NCBI RefSeq assembly: GCF_017306545.1
Contig: NZ_JAFKID010000004.1
Coordinates: 169,933-233,932 of the forward strand
Direction of reading: 5' to 3'
DNA: 64,000 bases
Source: Mesorhizobium sp.
Lineage (GTDB): Bacteria > Pseudomonadota > Alphaproteobacteria > Rhizobiales > Rhizobiaceae
A model generated the notes under the pieces. The model saw only the letters and a program-made list of their open reading frames with translations. It made no database searches and was not told the DNA's origin. Shown here in pieces: positions 53,412-62,970 of this stretch; position 1 is the stretch's first letter; each line of letters opens with the position of its first letter. The position numbers and the translations under genes were made by a program.

Positions 53412-53816
53412 ATGAGCGAAGAGCCCACGTTCCATGAGGACAAGGCCATCTGGCCCCCGATCGATCCCATTGCGGCCGGCCTGAAGGGGCGTTGCCCGCG
53501 CTGCGGCGAGGGCAGGCTGTTCTCGAGCTTCCTGACCGTCGGCAAGGAATGTTCCGTCTGCCGGCTGGATTATTCCTTCGCCGACGCCGGCGACGGGCCC
53601 GCGGTGTTCGTCATTCTCATCATCGGCTTCATCGTCGTCGGCCTGGCCTTGTGGGCGGAGGTTTCCTACGCACCGCCGCTATGGTTGCACTTCCTTTTAT
53701 GGATTCCGCTGACGCTGGTGCTCTGCCTGACCGCGCTGCGTCTGTTCAAAGGCGTGCTGATCACGTTGCAATACCGCAACAAGGCGGCCGAAGGCAGGCT
53801 GGATCGCGGATCATGA
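53412..53816 (+). CDS. DUF983 family membrane protein
   Basis: 134 aa from an ATG with GGAGGGCGGG upstream. N-terminal zinc ribbon-like CPRCGEGRLF and CSVCRLDY segments, then two hydrophobic helices (VFVILIIGFIVVGLALWAEV and a C-terminal one). DUF983 genes lie next to surf1 in most alphaproteobacterial oxidase clusters. A role in oxidase biogenesis is inferred from that conserved position. Overlaps surf1 by 4 bp. Confidence 0.9.
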   Translation: MSEEPTFHEDKAIWPPIDPIAAGLKGRCPRCGEGRLFSSFLTVGKECSVCRLDYSFADAGDGPAVFVILIIGFIVVGLALWAEVSYAPPLWLHFLLWIPLTLVLCLTALRLFKGVLITLQYRNKAAEGRLDRGS

Positions 53817-54562
53817 GCGGACGGGCGGCGGCCGGCGCGCGCAAGCCGAGGACGGCGCTTGCCGTCGTTTCGGGCGCGATCGTCTTCGTCATCCTGATCG
53901 GGCTCGGCACCTGGCAGGTGCAGCGCCTGTACTGGAAGGAAGGGCTGATCGCCACCATCGACAGCCGCATGGCGGAGCCGCCGGTCGATCTTCTCGCGGC
54001 CCTCAAGGCCGACCCGAACGTCGCTGATCAGGAATACCGGCCCGTCACCGTGGCAGGCACGTTCGACCACCGCTTCGAGCGGCATTTCTTCTCGACCTTC
54101 AAGGGCCAGTCCGGCTTCGACATTTTTACGCCGCTGAAACTGGACGACGGCGACTGGGTCTTCGTCGATCGCGGCTTCGTTCCCTATGAGCGCAAGGACG
54201 CTTCGACGCGGCAGCAGGGTCAGATCGCCGGCCGCGTCACCGTCACCGGGCTGCTGCGCCACGCGCTGGCCGAAAAGCCATCCTCGCTGATCCCGAACGA
54301 CGAACCGGACAAGAACATCTTCTACTGGAAGGATCTGCGCGGCATGACGGCGAGTTCCGGCCTGCCGGCGGACGCCCATGTGCTCGACCTGTTCGTCGAT
54401 GCCGATGCCGCGCCCAATCCCGGCGGCCTGCCGGTCGGCGGCACCACCATCATCGACCTGCCCAACAACCATCTGCAATATGCCATCACCTGGTACGGTC
54501 TGGCCGCGGCACTGGCCGGGGTCCTGATCTCCTGGCTGCTGCGGCAGCGCAAAGCGGCGTGA
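53813..54562 (+). CDS. SURF1 family cytochrome oxidase assembly protein
   Basis: 249 aa. Helices at both ends (ALAVVSGAIVFVILIGLGTWQVQR and AITWYGLAAALAGVLISWLL) flank a periplasmic domain with YRPVTVAGTFDHRFE and DGDWVFVDRGFVP, the SURF1 signatures. Acts in heme a insertion into CtaD. Start overlaps the DUF983 stop by ATGA. Confidence 0.94.
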   Translation: MSGRAAAGARKPRTALAVVSGAIVFVILIGLGTWQVQRLYWKEGLIATIDSRMAEPPVDLLAALKADPNVADQEYRPVTVAGTFDHRFERHFFSTFKGQSGFDIFTPLKLDDGDWVFVDRGFVPYERKDASTRQQGQIAGRVTVTGLLRHALAEKPSSLIPNDEPDKNIFYWKDLRGMTASSGLPADAHVLDLFVDADAAPNPGGLPVGGTTIIDLPNNHLQYAITWYGLAAALAGVLISWLLRQRKAA

Positions 54563-54635
54563 CATAAGTTCGCCGGTCCGCGCACCCCTCCTGCGCGGGC
54601 ATTCCGTCTCTTGACAGGCCGGCGTCCGGCACAGC

Positions 54636-55655
54636 ATGTCCACCTCCATGAACCAGAGCGCAAAACCACACCTGACCATACGGCTCTGCCAGCCGCGCGG
54701 CTTCTGTGCCGGCGTCGACCGGGCGATCCAGATCGTCGTGCTGGCGCTGAAGAAATACGGCGCGCCGGTCTATGTCCGCCACGAGATCGTCCACAACCGT
54801 TACGTGGTCGAGGGTTTGCAGAACCTCGGCGCCGTCTTCATCGAGGAACTGTCGGAAATCCCGGCCGACCATCGCCATTGCCCGGTGGTGTTCTCCGCCC
54901 ACGGCGTGCCGAAATCGGTGCCGGCGGATGCAATCGCGAGAAATCTCTTTTATCTCGACGCCACCTGCCCGCTGGTGTCGAAGGTACACAAGCAGGCGAT
55001 GCGTCACCAGCGGCTCGGCCGCCACGTGCTCCTGATCGGCCATGCCGGCCATCCGGAGGTGATCGGCACCATGGGCCAGTTGCCGGAAGGGGCCGTAACG
55101 CTGATCGAGACGGAAGCGGACGCCAGGCGCTTCCAGCCCGCCGACCCCTCGGCGCTCGGCTTCGTTACCCAGACGACGCTGTCGGTGGAGGATACGGCCG
55201 GCATCATCCGCGTTCTTGAGGAGCGTTTCCCCGCCATGCAGGCGGCAGCGGCCGAATCGATCTGCTACGCCACCACCAACCGCCAGGAAGCGGTGAAGGA
55301 AACCGCCGAAGGCGCCGACCTGTTCCTCGTCGTCGGCGCGCCCAATTCGTCCAATTCCCGCCGTCTGGTCGAAGTGGCGGAACGCGCGGGGGCGCGCATG
55401 TCGCTTCTCGTCCAACGCGCCTCGGACATTCCGTGGGACAAGGTCGGCGCCATCGGCACGCTCGGCCTTTCGGCCGGCGCATCGGCCCCCGAAATCATCG
55501 TCAACGAGATCATCGACGCCTTTCGCGCCCGCTTCGACGTGTCGGTCGAACTCGCCGTCACGGCGACCGAGACGGAGGAGTTCCCGGTCATGCGCGCGCT
55601 GCGCGATGTCGAACTGACGCCGGCGGACATGGCCTTCGTCAACGGGGCCGCCTGA
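54636..55655 (+). CDS. ispH: 4-hydroxy-3-methylbut-2-enyl diphosphate reductase
   Basis: 339 aa Fe-S enzyme, last MEP step giving IPP and DMAPP. Conserved Cys positions are in [26 protein letters not shown] and [13 protein letters not shown], the three cluster ligands; the HGxx His segments [13 protein letters not shown] and IGHAGHPEV are present. Its stop overlaps the thrB ATG (TGATG). The cluster with cox genes is common in this order of bacteria. Confidence 0.96.
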   Translation: MSTSMNQSAKPHLTIRLCQPRGFCAGVDRAIQIVVLALKKYGAPVYVRHEIVHNRYVVEGLQNLGAVFIEELSEIPADHRHCPVVFSAHGVPKSVPADAIARNLFYLDATCPLVSKVHKQAMRHQRLGRHVLLIGHAGHPEVIGTMGQLPEGAVTLIETEADARRFQPADPSALGFVTQTTLSVEDTAGIIRVLEERFPAMQAAAAESICYATTNRQEAVKETAEGADLFLVVGAPNSSNSRRLVEVAERAGARMSLLVQRASDIPWDKVGAIGTLGLSAGASAPEIIVNEIIDAFRARFDVSVELAVTATETEEFPVMRALRDVELTPADMAFVNGAA

Positions 55656-56635
55656 TGGCCGTCTACACCGACATTTCCGAAATCGACCTGGCGGCGTTCC
55701 TGCGCGACTACGATGTCGGCGAACTGCTCTCCTATAAGGGCATCGCCGAGGGCGTGGAGAATTCCAATTTCCTGCTGCATGCCTCCAGCGCGGCCTACAT
55801 CCTGACCCTCTACGAAAAGCGGGTGAACCCCGACGACCTGCCGTTCTTCCTCGGCTTGATGCAGCACCTGAGCGATCGCGGCATAAGCTGCCCGCTGCCG
55901 GTGCGCCGCAGGGACGGCAAGACCATCGGCACGTTGGCCGGCCGGCCGGCCGCGCTCGTCACCTTTCTCGAAGGCGTGTGGATGCGTCGGCCGACGGTGG
56001 AGCATTGCCGCGCGGTCGGGACGGAACTCGCGGCCATGCACCTGGCGGGTCGCGATTTTTCGCTGCGCCGCGCCAATGCCCTTTCGGTTTCGGGCTGGCG
56101 GCCGCTGTGGGACCGCGCCGCGCCGCGCGCCGACGAAGTGGTTTCCGGGCTGGCGGAGGAAACGGAGGCCGATCTGGCTTTCCTCGAAGCGAATTGGCCC
56201 GCAGACCTGCCGGTCGGCGTCATCCATGCCGACCTGTTTCCCGACAACGTCTTTTTTCTAGGCGAGAAGCTCTCCGGGCTGATCGATTTCTATTTCGCCT
56301 GCACCGACCTCCTGGCCTATGACGTCGCCATCTGCCTCAACGCTTGGTGTTTCGAAAAGGACAATGCCTTCAACCTGACGAAAGGCATGGCGCTGCTCGA
56401 CGGCTACACGGCGGTGCGGCCGCTGTCCGGCCGCGAGGCCGAGATGCTGCCCGTCTTGGCGCACGGCTCCGCCCTGCGCTTCATGCTGACGCGCCTTTAC
56501 GACTGGCTGAACACGCCGGCGGGCAGCCTGGTGGTGAAGAAGGACCCGCTCGAATACCTGCGCCGCATGCGCTTCCACCGAAAGGTCCGGTCCGCCGCCG
56601 AATACGGGTTGAAGAACGAGAGCGTGACGGCATGA
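55655..56635 (+). CDS. thrB: Homoserine kinase, ThrB2 (APH-fold) type
   Basis: 326 aa. Not a GHMP kinase: it has the aminoglycoside phosphotransferase fold, with [22 protein letters not shown] (nucleotide loop) and the catalytic [11 protein letters not shown] followed by [11 protein letters not shown] (Mg-binding Asp). It phosphorylates homoserine for threonine synthesis. Coupled to ispH and, at its end, to rnhA by ATGA overlaps. Confidence 0.95.
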   Translation: MAVYTDISEIDLAAFLRDYDVGELLSYKGIAEGVENSNFLLHASSAAYILTLYEKRVNPDDLPFFLGLMQHLSDRGISCPLPVRRRDGKTIGTLAGRPAALVTFLEGVWMRRPTVEHCRAVGTELAAMHLAGRDFSLRRANALSVSGWRPLWDRAAPRADEVVSGLAEETEADLAFLEANWPADLPVGVIHADLFPDNVFFLGEKLSGLIDFYFACTDLLAYDVAICLNAWCFEKDNAFNLTKGMALLDGYTAVRPLSGREAEMLPVLAHGSALRFMLTRLYDWLNTPAGSLVVKKDPLEYLRRMRFHRKVRSAAEYGLKNESVTA

Positions 56636-57201
56636 GGCTTGTCGAGGCATTCACCGACGGCGCCTGTTCTGGCAATCCCGGCCCCGGCGGCTGGGGCGTC
56701 GTGCTGCGCCTGCGCAGCGACGGGCCGAACGACGGCGCCATGCGCGAACTCTCCGGCGGCGAGGCTCTGACCACCAACAACCGCATGGAACTGACGGCCG
56801 CCATCAGCGCGCTCGACGCCATCAAGGACGGCAGCACGGTCGATCTCTACACCGACTCGAGCTACGTCAAGGATGGCATTTCCGGCTGGATTCAGGGCTG
56901 GAAGCGCAACGGCTGGCGCACCGCCGACAAGAAGCCGGTCAAGAACACCGAACTGTGGCAGGCGCTCGACGCCGCCCGCCAGCGTCACAACGTGACCTGG
57001 CATTGGGTGAAGGGCCATGCCGGCCACCCGGAAAACGAACGCGCCGACGAACTGGCGCGCACCGGCATGGCGCCGTTCAAGAAAAAGCCGGCGGGTGTGC
57101 AGGGCGCTGCGGCAACAGCGGACGGCATCAAGGCCGCCGCAAAGCCGAAGCCGGCCAAACCGGCGTCAAGACCGCCGCGGCGCTCCAGCCAGAGCTATTG
57201 A
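56632..57201 (+). CDS. rnhA: Ribonuclease HI
   Basis: 189 aa. Endonuclease for RNA-DNA hybrids. Catalytic carboxylates: [17 protein letters not shown] (Asp), [13 protein letters not shown] (Glu), DLYTDSSYV (Asp) and [16 protein letters not shown] (His and Asp). After the ~150-residue catalytic part there is a Lys/Pro/Ala-rich tail of about 40 residues ([16 protein letters not shown]), not needed for catalysis. Last gene of the ispH-thrB-rnhA unit. Confidence 0.95.
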   Translation: MRLVEAFTDGACSGNPGPGGWGVVLRLRSDGPNDGAMRELSGGEALTTNNRMELTAAISALDAIKDGSTVDLYTDSSYVKDGISGWIQGWKRNGWRTADKKPVKNTELWQALDAARQRHNVTWHWVKGHAGHPENERADELARTGMAPFKKKPAGVQGAAATADGIKAAAKPKPAKPASRPPRRSSQSY

Positions 57202-57221
57202 TGGCCGTCCGCGCAGCCGGA

Positions 57222-57247
57222 CTTTGAGGCAAGCCTCGCCCTCAAAG
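57222..57247. terminator. Short convergent-gene hairpin
   Basis: CTTTGAGG (57222-57229) pairs with CCTCAAAG (57240-57247) between rnhA and the convergent peroxiredoxin, spanning the latter's stop codon. No U-run, so it is a weak bidirectional stop at best. Confidence 0.35.
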
Positions 57248-57724
57248 CTGCCCGAGAATATGGGCCGCGCTCGATTCATTCACGCCCGGCTTGCTCTCGA
57301 TGTTGAGCGCGACGACCTTGCCGTCGTCGACGATCATCGAAAAGCGCTTGGAACGCAGGCCCATGCCGTGACCGGAAAAATCCGTGTCGAGCCCGGCGGC
57401 CTTGACGAAATCGCCGTTGCCGTCCGCGAGATAGAGGATCTTGCCTTCGCCGCCGGTGAAGCGCGCCCAGGCGCCCATCACGTGCTGGTCGTTGACCGCG
57501 ACCACCGCGATCGTGTCGACGCCGCGCGAAAGGATCGCGTCGAGGTTTTCCAGGTAGCCGGGCAGGTGGTTGTTCGAGCAGGTCGGCGTGAAGGCGCCGG
57601 GCACGCCGAACAGCACCACTTTCTTGGCCGTGAAGACATCGGCGGTGGTGACGTCCTTCGACCCGTCCGGGGTCATCGTCTTGAAGGTGGCTTGGGGCAG
57701 TCTGTCGCCGACGGCAATGGTCAT
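57242..57724 (-). CDS. Peroxiredoxin, Prx5-type (atypical 2-Cys/1-Cys)
   Basis: 160 aa from MTIAVGDRLPQATFKT; an ATG 9 bp upstream is possible. The peroxidatic Cys is in GVPGAFTPTCSNNHLPGY. No second Cys in the usual resolving position, so reduction likely uses glutathione/glutaredoxin. It detoxifies H2O2 and alkyl peroxides in the cytoplasm. Convergent with rnhA. Confidence 0.94.
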   Translation of the reverse strand: MTIAVGDRLPQATFKTMTPDGSKDVTTADVFTAKKVVLFGVPGAFTPTCSNNHLPGYLENLDAILSRGVDTIAVVAVNDQHVMGAWARFTGGEGKILYLADGNGDFVKAAGLDTDFSGHGMGLRSKRFSMIVDDGKVVALNIESKPGVNESSAAHILGQL

Positions 57725-57797
57725 CGTTTCCATCCAGGCAGTTGAAAGGTCGGCCGAAGCGATAGCCGGTTCCCGGTCCGCCCGCAATCGGCCGCCG

Positions 57798-58625
57798 TCA
57801 CGGATAAGGCAGGAAGCCCGCCACCGCGCCGTCCGGACCGGTCAGCGTATAGTGCAGGCCCTCGCCGGTCGGCGTGGTTGTCGGCCGGTCGAGGATCGGC
57901 ACCGAGAAGACCACCCTGCCGTCGCGGTCCTGCCGTTCCGGCGCGCCGAACATGTAGTCGTCGGCCCCGGCGACGAAGAGATCGGCGGACGCCGGATCGC
58001 CCGGAAGATGCGCTTCGACGACGAGCGTCTCATGGTCGCCCGGAAGGATGGTGGCGCCGAAACCGGTCGTGGCGGCCGCCGGCAGCGCCGCAAGCGCGGC
58101 CTTCACCGTCTTGGCGTCCTCGGCGTTGTCGGGATCGGCGGCGGGATCGAGCGCCAGCCGCGTCTGCACGGGAATGCAGATCGTCTCGCACATGCCGAGG
58201 AAGATATCGGCGTCGATGGTCGCCTTCTGCTTGGGATCGGCAAGCGTGAAGGCCACCGGCAGGGAGACGGAACGATCGTAGCCGGCCCATTGCCCGTAGC
58301 CGTCGTCGTGGTGCTGCGGCGCCGGAAAAGCCAGATCCGCGCCGGCGATGTTGGTGCTGGCCGCGGCGTCGAGCTGCGGCGGCACGCCGCTGTCGCCCGG
58401 ATCGCGCCAATAGGTCTTCCAGCCGGGCTTGAGCACGATTTCGAGCGCACCCTGGATGCGTCCCTTCTGGTCCGGTGCGCCGCTGGTGACGAGGCGCACC
58501 TGTCCGCCTTCGCTTTGGAACCAGGCGGAAGAAGAGGCGGCGGCCGGCAGGCTGAAAGCCAGCGGCAGGGCGGTTGCAAGGGGAAGGGGAAGCCAGGTTC
58601 GCATGGGATGATTTGACCGGCTCAT
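57798..58625 (-). CDS. DsbD N-terminal-like periplasmic thiol protein
   Basis: 275 aa (ATG at 58604 is an alternative). Signal peptide, then a DsbD alpha-type domain: KPGWKTYWRDPGDSGVPPQLD and the Cys pair CETICIPVQTRL. The transmembrane and thioredoxin parts of full DsbD are absent, so it is a stand-alone domain protein. Such proteins occur next to peroxiredoxin genes in rhizobia; possible roles are cytochrome c maturation or periplasmic thiol repair. Divergent from yqgE. Confidence 0.87.
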   Translation of the reverse strand: MSRSNHPMRTWLPLPLATALPLAFSLPAAASSSAWFQSEGGQVRLVTSGAPDQKGRIQGALEIVLKPGWKTYWRDPGDSGVPPQLDAAASTNIAGADLAFPAPQHHDDGYGQWAGYDRSVSLPVAFTLADPKQKATIDADIFLGMCETICIPVQTRLALDPAADPDNAEDAKTVKAALAALPAAATTGFGATILPGDHETLVVEAHLPGDPASADLFVAGADDYMFGAPERQDRDGRVVFSVPILDRPTTTPTGEGLHYTLTGPDGAVAGFLPYP

Positions 58626-58751
58626 TGTGGCGAGGCAACCGCCTCTGCCCCATGGGTGGCATCATATTTGCGTGATTTTGGCAGGACCGGCGCCGGCAAA
58701 TAGGACTTTCGGCATCTTTCAAGCGTGTCGGAAACACGTTACGCTTCGGCC

Positions 58752-59360
58752 ATGGACCTGCTGCGTCACAAGAAGACGGCCGCTGCGCGCGGTTTCCTGG
58801 ATGACCAGTTCCTGATTGCCATGCCGGGCATGAAGGACGAGCGGTTCGCGCGTTCGGTGATCTATGTCTGCGCCCATTCCGACGAAGGCGCCATGGGCCT
58901 CATCATCAACCAGACGCAGCAGATGATGTTTCCAGACCTGCTCGTGCAGCTCGGCATCATGAACGAGCAGGAAGCCATCCGCCTGCCGAGGCCGGCGCGC
59001 GATTTCGTCGTGCGCAACGGTGGCCCGGTCGACCGCTCGCGCGGCTTCGTGCTGCATTCGGGCGACTATCGCGTGGAATCCTCTCTGCCCGTCTCCGACG
59101 ACGTCTGCCTTACCGCCACCGTCGATATCCTGCGGGCGATCTCCGCCGGCCGCGGCCCGCGTCATGCGCTGATGGCGCTCGGCTATTCGGGCTGGGGGGC
59201 GGGGCAACTCGAAAGCGAGATCGCCGAAAACGGTTGGCTGACCTGTCCGGCCGATCCGGAATTGCTGTTCGACGCCGACATCGAGCGCAAATACGACCGC
59301 ATCCTCGCCGCCATCGGCATCGACCCGACCTATCTCAGCGCGACCGCCGGCCACGCCTGA
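58752..59360 (+). CDS. YqgE/AlgH family protein
   Basis: 202 aa from [29 protein letters not shown]; a GTG 27 bp upstream is in frame. Standard UPF0301 fold: [23 protein letters not shown] and [19 protein letters not shown]. Function unproven; the family is widely conserved in proteobacteria. Followed by a palindromic gap and the convergent GGDEF-EAL gene. Confidence 0.93.
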   Translation: MDLLRHKKTAAARGFLDDQFLIAMPGMKDERFARSVIYVCAHSDEGAMGLIINQTQQMMFPDLLVQLGIMNEQEAIRLPRPARDFVVRNGGPVDRSRGFVLHSGDYRVESSLPVSDDVCLTATVDILRAISAGRGPRHALMALGYSGWGAGQLESEIAENGWLTCPADPELLFDADIERKYDRILAAIGIDPTYLSATAGHA

Positions 59361-59452
59361 AAGAGCGTCTTCCAGGGAAGACACGAGGCTCCGAGAAGCA
59401 GAAAGCGGACCTGAAAGATCGCGCCGCGCTTTGAAACAAGCGGCGGTTCCGG

Positions 59453-62356
59453 CTATGCGCCCGTCGTCTGGGCGTGGGAGACGGAAAGCTGGTCCTTCAG
59501 GAGCTTCGGCACCTGCTCGCCGGCGACCGGCGGGCCGAACATGAAGCTCTGCACGTATTCGCAACCCATCTGCCTGAGCTCCAGCGCGTCGCTCTGGTCC
59601 GAAATGCCTTCCGCAACGACCGAGAGGCCGAGTTCGTGCGCCATGTTGACCATGGAACGCAGCAGCACCGAACGCTTGGGCGTGGCGTCGTCGACGAAAC
59701 TCTTGTCGATCTTGATCGTGTCGAAGGGAAAGCGCGTCAGGTAGGACAGCGACGAATAGCCGGTGCCGAAATCGTCGAGCGACAGGCCGATGCCGAGTTG
59801 CTTCAGCTTGGTCAGCACATGCGCCGCCTGCACGGGGTTGTCCATCACCAGCGATTCGGTGAGTTCGAGCCTGAGGCAGCGCGGCTTGATGCTGGAGCGG
59901 GCGATGACCGAGCGCACGTCGCTGACGAGGTCGCGCCGGATCAACTGGCGGCTGGAGAGGTTGACGGAGACCGACAGCGGCACGTCGCCGAACTGCTTTT
60001 GCCAGACGGCGAGGTCGTCGGCAGCCTTCTGCATGGCGAACAGGCCGAGCTGCACGATCAGCCCGCAGCCTTCGGCCACCGGAATGAAGTCGGCCGGCGG
60101 GATCATGCCGCGGCGCGGGTGGTCCCAGCGCAGCAGCGCCTCGAAGCCGGCGATGCTGTTGTCTTCCAGCCGCACGATCGGCTGGTAGGCCAGCGTGAAT
60201 TCGCGCCGCTCGATGGCGCGGCGCAGGTCGGACTCGAATTGCAGCCGGTCGGTGCCGACGGTGCGGAAGGCCGGCCGGAACGGCTCGATGCGGTCGCCGC
60301 CGAAGCGCTTGGCCTGCTGCATGGCAAGCTCGGCATCCTTGACCATGTCTTCGGCCGACGCCTGTTCGGAGGTCCAGCCGATCAGACCGATCGAGGCGGT
60401 CAGCACGATCTCGCGCTTGGCGAAGGTGATCGGCGCGCTGATGGCGTGTTTGATGGCGTCGGCGACGGCGGCGACGCGCGTGGTGTCCTGTTCCGACAGA
60501 AGCATCAGCGCGAACTGGTCGCCGGCGAAGCGCGACAGCGAATCCTTGGGCTTCAGCAGCCGGTGCAGGCGCCGCGCGACGGTCAACAGGATGGTGTCGC
60601 CGGCCGAGATGCCGAGCCCGTCATTGACCTGCTTGAAGCGGTCGATGTCGATGACGAAGACGGTCGGCCGCACCTTCTCCTCGGTGCGGGCGATCGAGAT
60701 GATCGCCTCCAGCCGGTTCATGAACAGTTCGCGGTTCGGCAGGCCGGTCAGGTTGTCGTGTACGGCGTCGTGCAGCAGCCGCTCCTCGGCCTTCTTCTGC
60801 TCGGTGACGTCGACCAGCGTGCCGACGCAGCGGATCACCTCGCCGTCGGAGCCGATCACCGGCCGGGCGCGCAGCGAGAACCAGTGATAGTGTCCATCGG
60901 CGCCGCGCAGGCGGAAGTTCTGCGACACCCGCCCGCGCCGGTGTTCCAGCACGACGTCCAGCGTGGTGCGGAACGAGTCGCGGTCGTCGGCATGCAGCAC
61001 CGGCAGCCAGTTGCGCGCCGCGCCGCCCAGGCTGTTGGGCGCCAGGCCGAGCTGCTGGGAAATGTCTGGCCGTGTCACGACGCGGTCGCGCAGCACGTCC
61101 CAATCCCACACAGTGTCGCCGGAGCCGGCCACCGCCAGCGCCTGCCGCTCCAGGTCGGAGAACAGGCCCTGATAGAGCGCGCCGCCGGCGAAGGCATGCT
61201 GGATGACGGTGAAGCCGATCAATAGCGTAATCAGGATCAGCCCGCCGCCCAGCGCCGGCTGAGCGATGTCGTTGTTGAGCATGCCGGTGATCGCCATCCA
61301 CGAGCCGACCAGCCACAGAAGTACCATCACCCAACTCGGGATCAGCATGATGGCGCGGTCGTAGCCGCGCCAGCCGAGCGTGACGATGAGGCCGAGCCCG
61401 GTCAGCGCGGTCGCCGCGAAGGACAGGCGTGCGATGCCGGCCGCGATCGCCGGATCGACGACGGCGACGCCGGCGATCAGCAGCAGGCCGAGAATCCAGG
61501 CGACGGCGCCGTAGCTGAAATGGCCGTGCCAGCGGTTGAGGTTGAGATAGGCGAACAGGAACACCACGAAGGTCGCCGCCAGCGCCACCTCCGTTCCCGC
61601 CCGCCACATCTGCTCGTTGCCGGGCGATATTTCTATGATCTTGTTGAGGAAGCCGAAATCCACGCAGATATAGGCGAGCACCGCCCAGGCGAGCGCCGCC
61701 GTGGCCGGAAACATCGAGGTTCCTTTGACCACGAACAGGATGGTCAGGAACAGCGCCAGCAGGCCGGCGATGCCGATGACGATGCCGCGATAGAGCGTGT
61801 AGGAGTTGACGGAATCCTTGTAGGCCTCCGGCTCCCACAGATAGACCTGCGGCAGCTTCGGCGAGGCGAGTTCGGCGACGAAGGTGACGACGGCGCCGGG
61901 GTTCAGCGTCACCCGGAAGACGTCGGCGTCGGGGCTCGACTGGCGGTCCAGCGCGAAGCCTTCCGAGGGCGTGATCGCGGCGATGCGCGTGGAGCCGAGG
62001 TCGGGCCAGAAAAGCCCCGAATTGACGAGCCGGAAGTGCGGCGCGACGATCAGCCGGTCGAGTTGCTGGTCCGTCGTGTTGGCCAGCGCGAAGACGGCCC
62101 AGTCGCCCCTCGATCGCTTGTCGTTGGCTTCGACCTCGATGCGGCGCACGATGCCGTCGGCGCCGGGCGCGGTGGAAACCTGGAAATTGTCGCCCTGGTT
62201 GCGATAGATTTGGACGGCGCCTGACAGGTCGAGCGCGACGTCGTCGCGAGCGATCTTGATGGGCTCGACCGCGTAGGCGGGAAGTGTCGAGCACACCGCG
62301 ACGATCGCCGCAAGGACGAAGGCAAGCAGCGATCGCAGGCGCGTCGAAATCCTCAA
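59453..62356 (-). CDS. Membrane-bound GGDEF-EAL protein with PAS domain
   Basis: 967 aa. Signal peptide (residues 1-29), periplasmic 7TM-DISM-type sensory part to about 190, seven membrane helices (190-395), PAS domain (about 405-520), GGDEF (530-690) and EAL (705-960). The GGDEF active-site motif is AGDQF at about 611-615 and lacks the second Gly and the Glu, and the inhibitory-site Arg is Lys, so cyclase activity is doubtful. The EAL motif GFEALLRW (Glu739), LELTES, DDFGTGYSSL and VVAEGI are intact, so it is probably a c-di-GMP phosphodiesterase with a GTP-sensing GGDEF module. Overlaps the acetyltransferase by 4 bp. Confidence 0.92.
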   Translation of the reverse strand: MRISTRLRSLLAFVLAAIVAVCSTLPAYAVEPIKIARDDVALDLSGAVQIYRNQGDNFQVSTAPGADGIVRRIEVEANDKRSRGDWAVFALANTTDQQLDRLIVAPHFRLVNSGLFWPDLGSTRIAAITPSEGFALDRQSSPDADVFRVTLNPGAVVTFVAELASPKLPQVYLWEPEAYKDSVNSYTLYRGIVIGIAGLLALFLTILFVVKGTSMFPATAALAWAVLAYICVDFGFLNKIIEISPGNEQMWRAGTEVALAATFVVFLFAYLNLNRWHGHFSYGAVAWILGLLLIAGVAVVDPAIAAGIARLSFAATALTGLGLIVTLGWRGYDRAIMLIPSWVMVLLWLVGSWMAITGMLNNDIAQPALGGGLILITLLIGFTVIQHAFAGGALYQGLFSDLERQALAVAGSGDTVWDWDVLRDRVVTRPDISQQLGLAPNSLGGAARNWLPVLHADDRDSFRTTLDVVLEHRRGRVSQNFRLRGADGHYHWFSLRARPVIGSDGEVIRCVGTLVDVTEQKKAEERLLHDAVHDNLTGLPNRELFMNRLEAIISIARTEEKVRPTVFVIDIDRFKQVNDGLGISAGDTILLTVARRLHRLLKPKDSLSRFAGDQFALMLLSEQDTTRVAAVADAIKHAISAPITFAKREIVLTASIGLIGWTSEQASAEDMVKDAELAMQQAKRFGGDRIEPFRPAFRTVGTDRLQFESDLRRAIERREFTLAYQPIVRLEDNSIAGFEALLRWDHPRRGMIPPADFIPVAEGCGLIVQLGLFAMQKAADDLAVWQKQFGDVPLSVSVNLSSRQLIRRDLVSDVRSVIARSSIKPRCLRLELTESLVMDNPVQAAHVLTKLKQLGIGLSLDDFGTGYSSLSYLTRFPFDTIKIDKSFVDDATPKRSVLLRSMVNMAHELGLSVVAEGISDQSDALELRQMGCEYVQSFMFGPPVAGEQVPKLLKDQLSVSHAQTTGA

Positions 62357-62955
62357 AAACCGGTCCTTCGTTCGCTCGCCGGCGGATCGTCCTCGATCCG
62401 GGCGTAGAGGTAGTGGTCCTGCCAGATGCCGTTGATCCTGAGGTAGGATCGCAGAAGTCCTTCGCGCGTGAATCCGGCTTTTTCAAGCACGCGGATGGAG
62501 CGCTGGTTGTCGGGAATACAGGCAGCTTCGATCCGGTGCAACCTCAGCGTATCGAAGCCGAAGCGGCAGACCACCTTGACCGCGTCGGTCATCAGGCCGC
62601 GCCCGCCGAAGCGCTCGCCGATCCAGTAGCCGACATGGCCGCTCTGGGCGACGCCGTGGCGGATATTGCCGAGCGTGATGCCCCCGGCCAGCTTGCCGCT
62701 CGCCTTCTCGAAGATGAACAGGGCGATGGCCGTGCCTTGCGCGTAGTCCTCGCGGTAGCGACCGATGCGGTGCCGCCAGGCCGCTCGCTCGAGCTCGTCA
62801 GGCGTCCAGCGCGGTTCCCATGGCTCGAGAAACGCGCGGCTCTCGCCGCGCAGCGTCGACCATTCCCGATAGTCGTTGGTCAGCGGCACGCGCAGTGTGA
62901 CGAGGTCGCCCTTCAGCGCCGGCAGGTCGCGGCGAAAGAAAGGAAGCGCGAACAC
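62353..62955 (-). CDS. RimJ/RimL-type GNAT N-acetyltransferase
   Basis: 200 aa. Acetyl-CoA segment GYWIGERFGGRGLMTDAVKVVCRFGFD and the late NQRSIRVLEKAGFTREGLLRSY match RimJ/RimL enzymes that acetylate N-terminal residues of ribosomal proteins. It shares a 4-bp overlap with the GGDEF-EAL gene and lies 15 bp downstream of the M16 peptidase, so all three are one transcript. Exact target unknown. Confidence 0.92.
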   Translation of the reverse strand: MFALPFFRRDLPALKGDLVTLRVPLTNDYREWSTLRGESRAFLEPWEPRWTPDELERAAWRHRIGRYREDYAQGTAIALFIFEKASGKLAGGITLGNIRHGVAQSGHVGYWIGERFGGRGLMTDAVKVVCRFGFDTLRLHRIEAACIPDNQRSIRVLEKAGFTREGLLRSYLRINGIWQDHYLYARIEDDPPASERRTGF

Positions 62956-62970
62956 GATTTCTTGAACGGA

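Noticed and set aside
60621-62486. 621-codon frame overlapping the GGDEF-EAL gene on the same strand in another frame
   Set aside because: Arg-rich composition without signatures; it is a frame shadow of the GGDEF-EAL gene.
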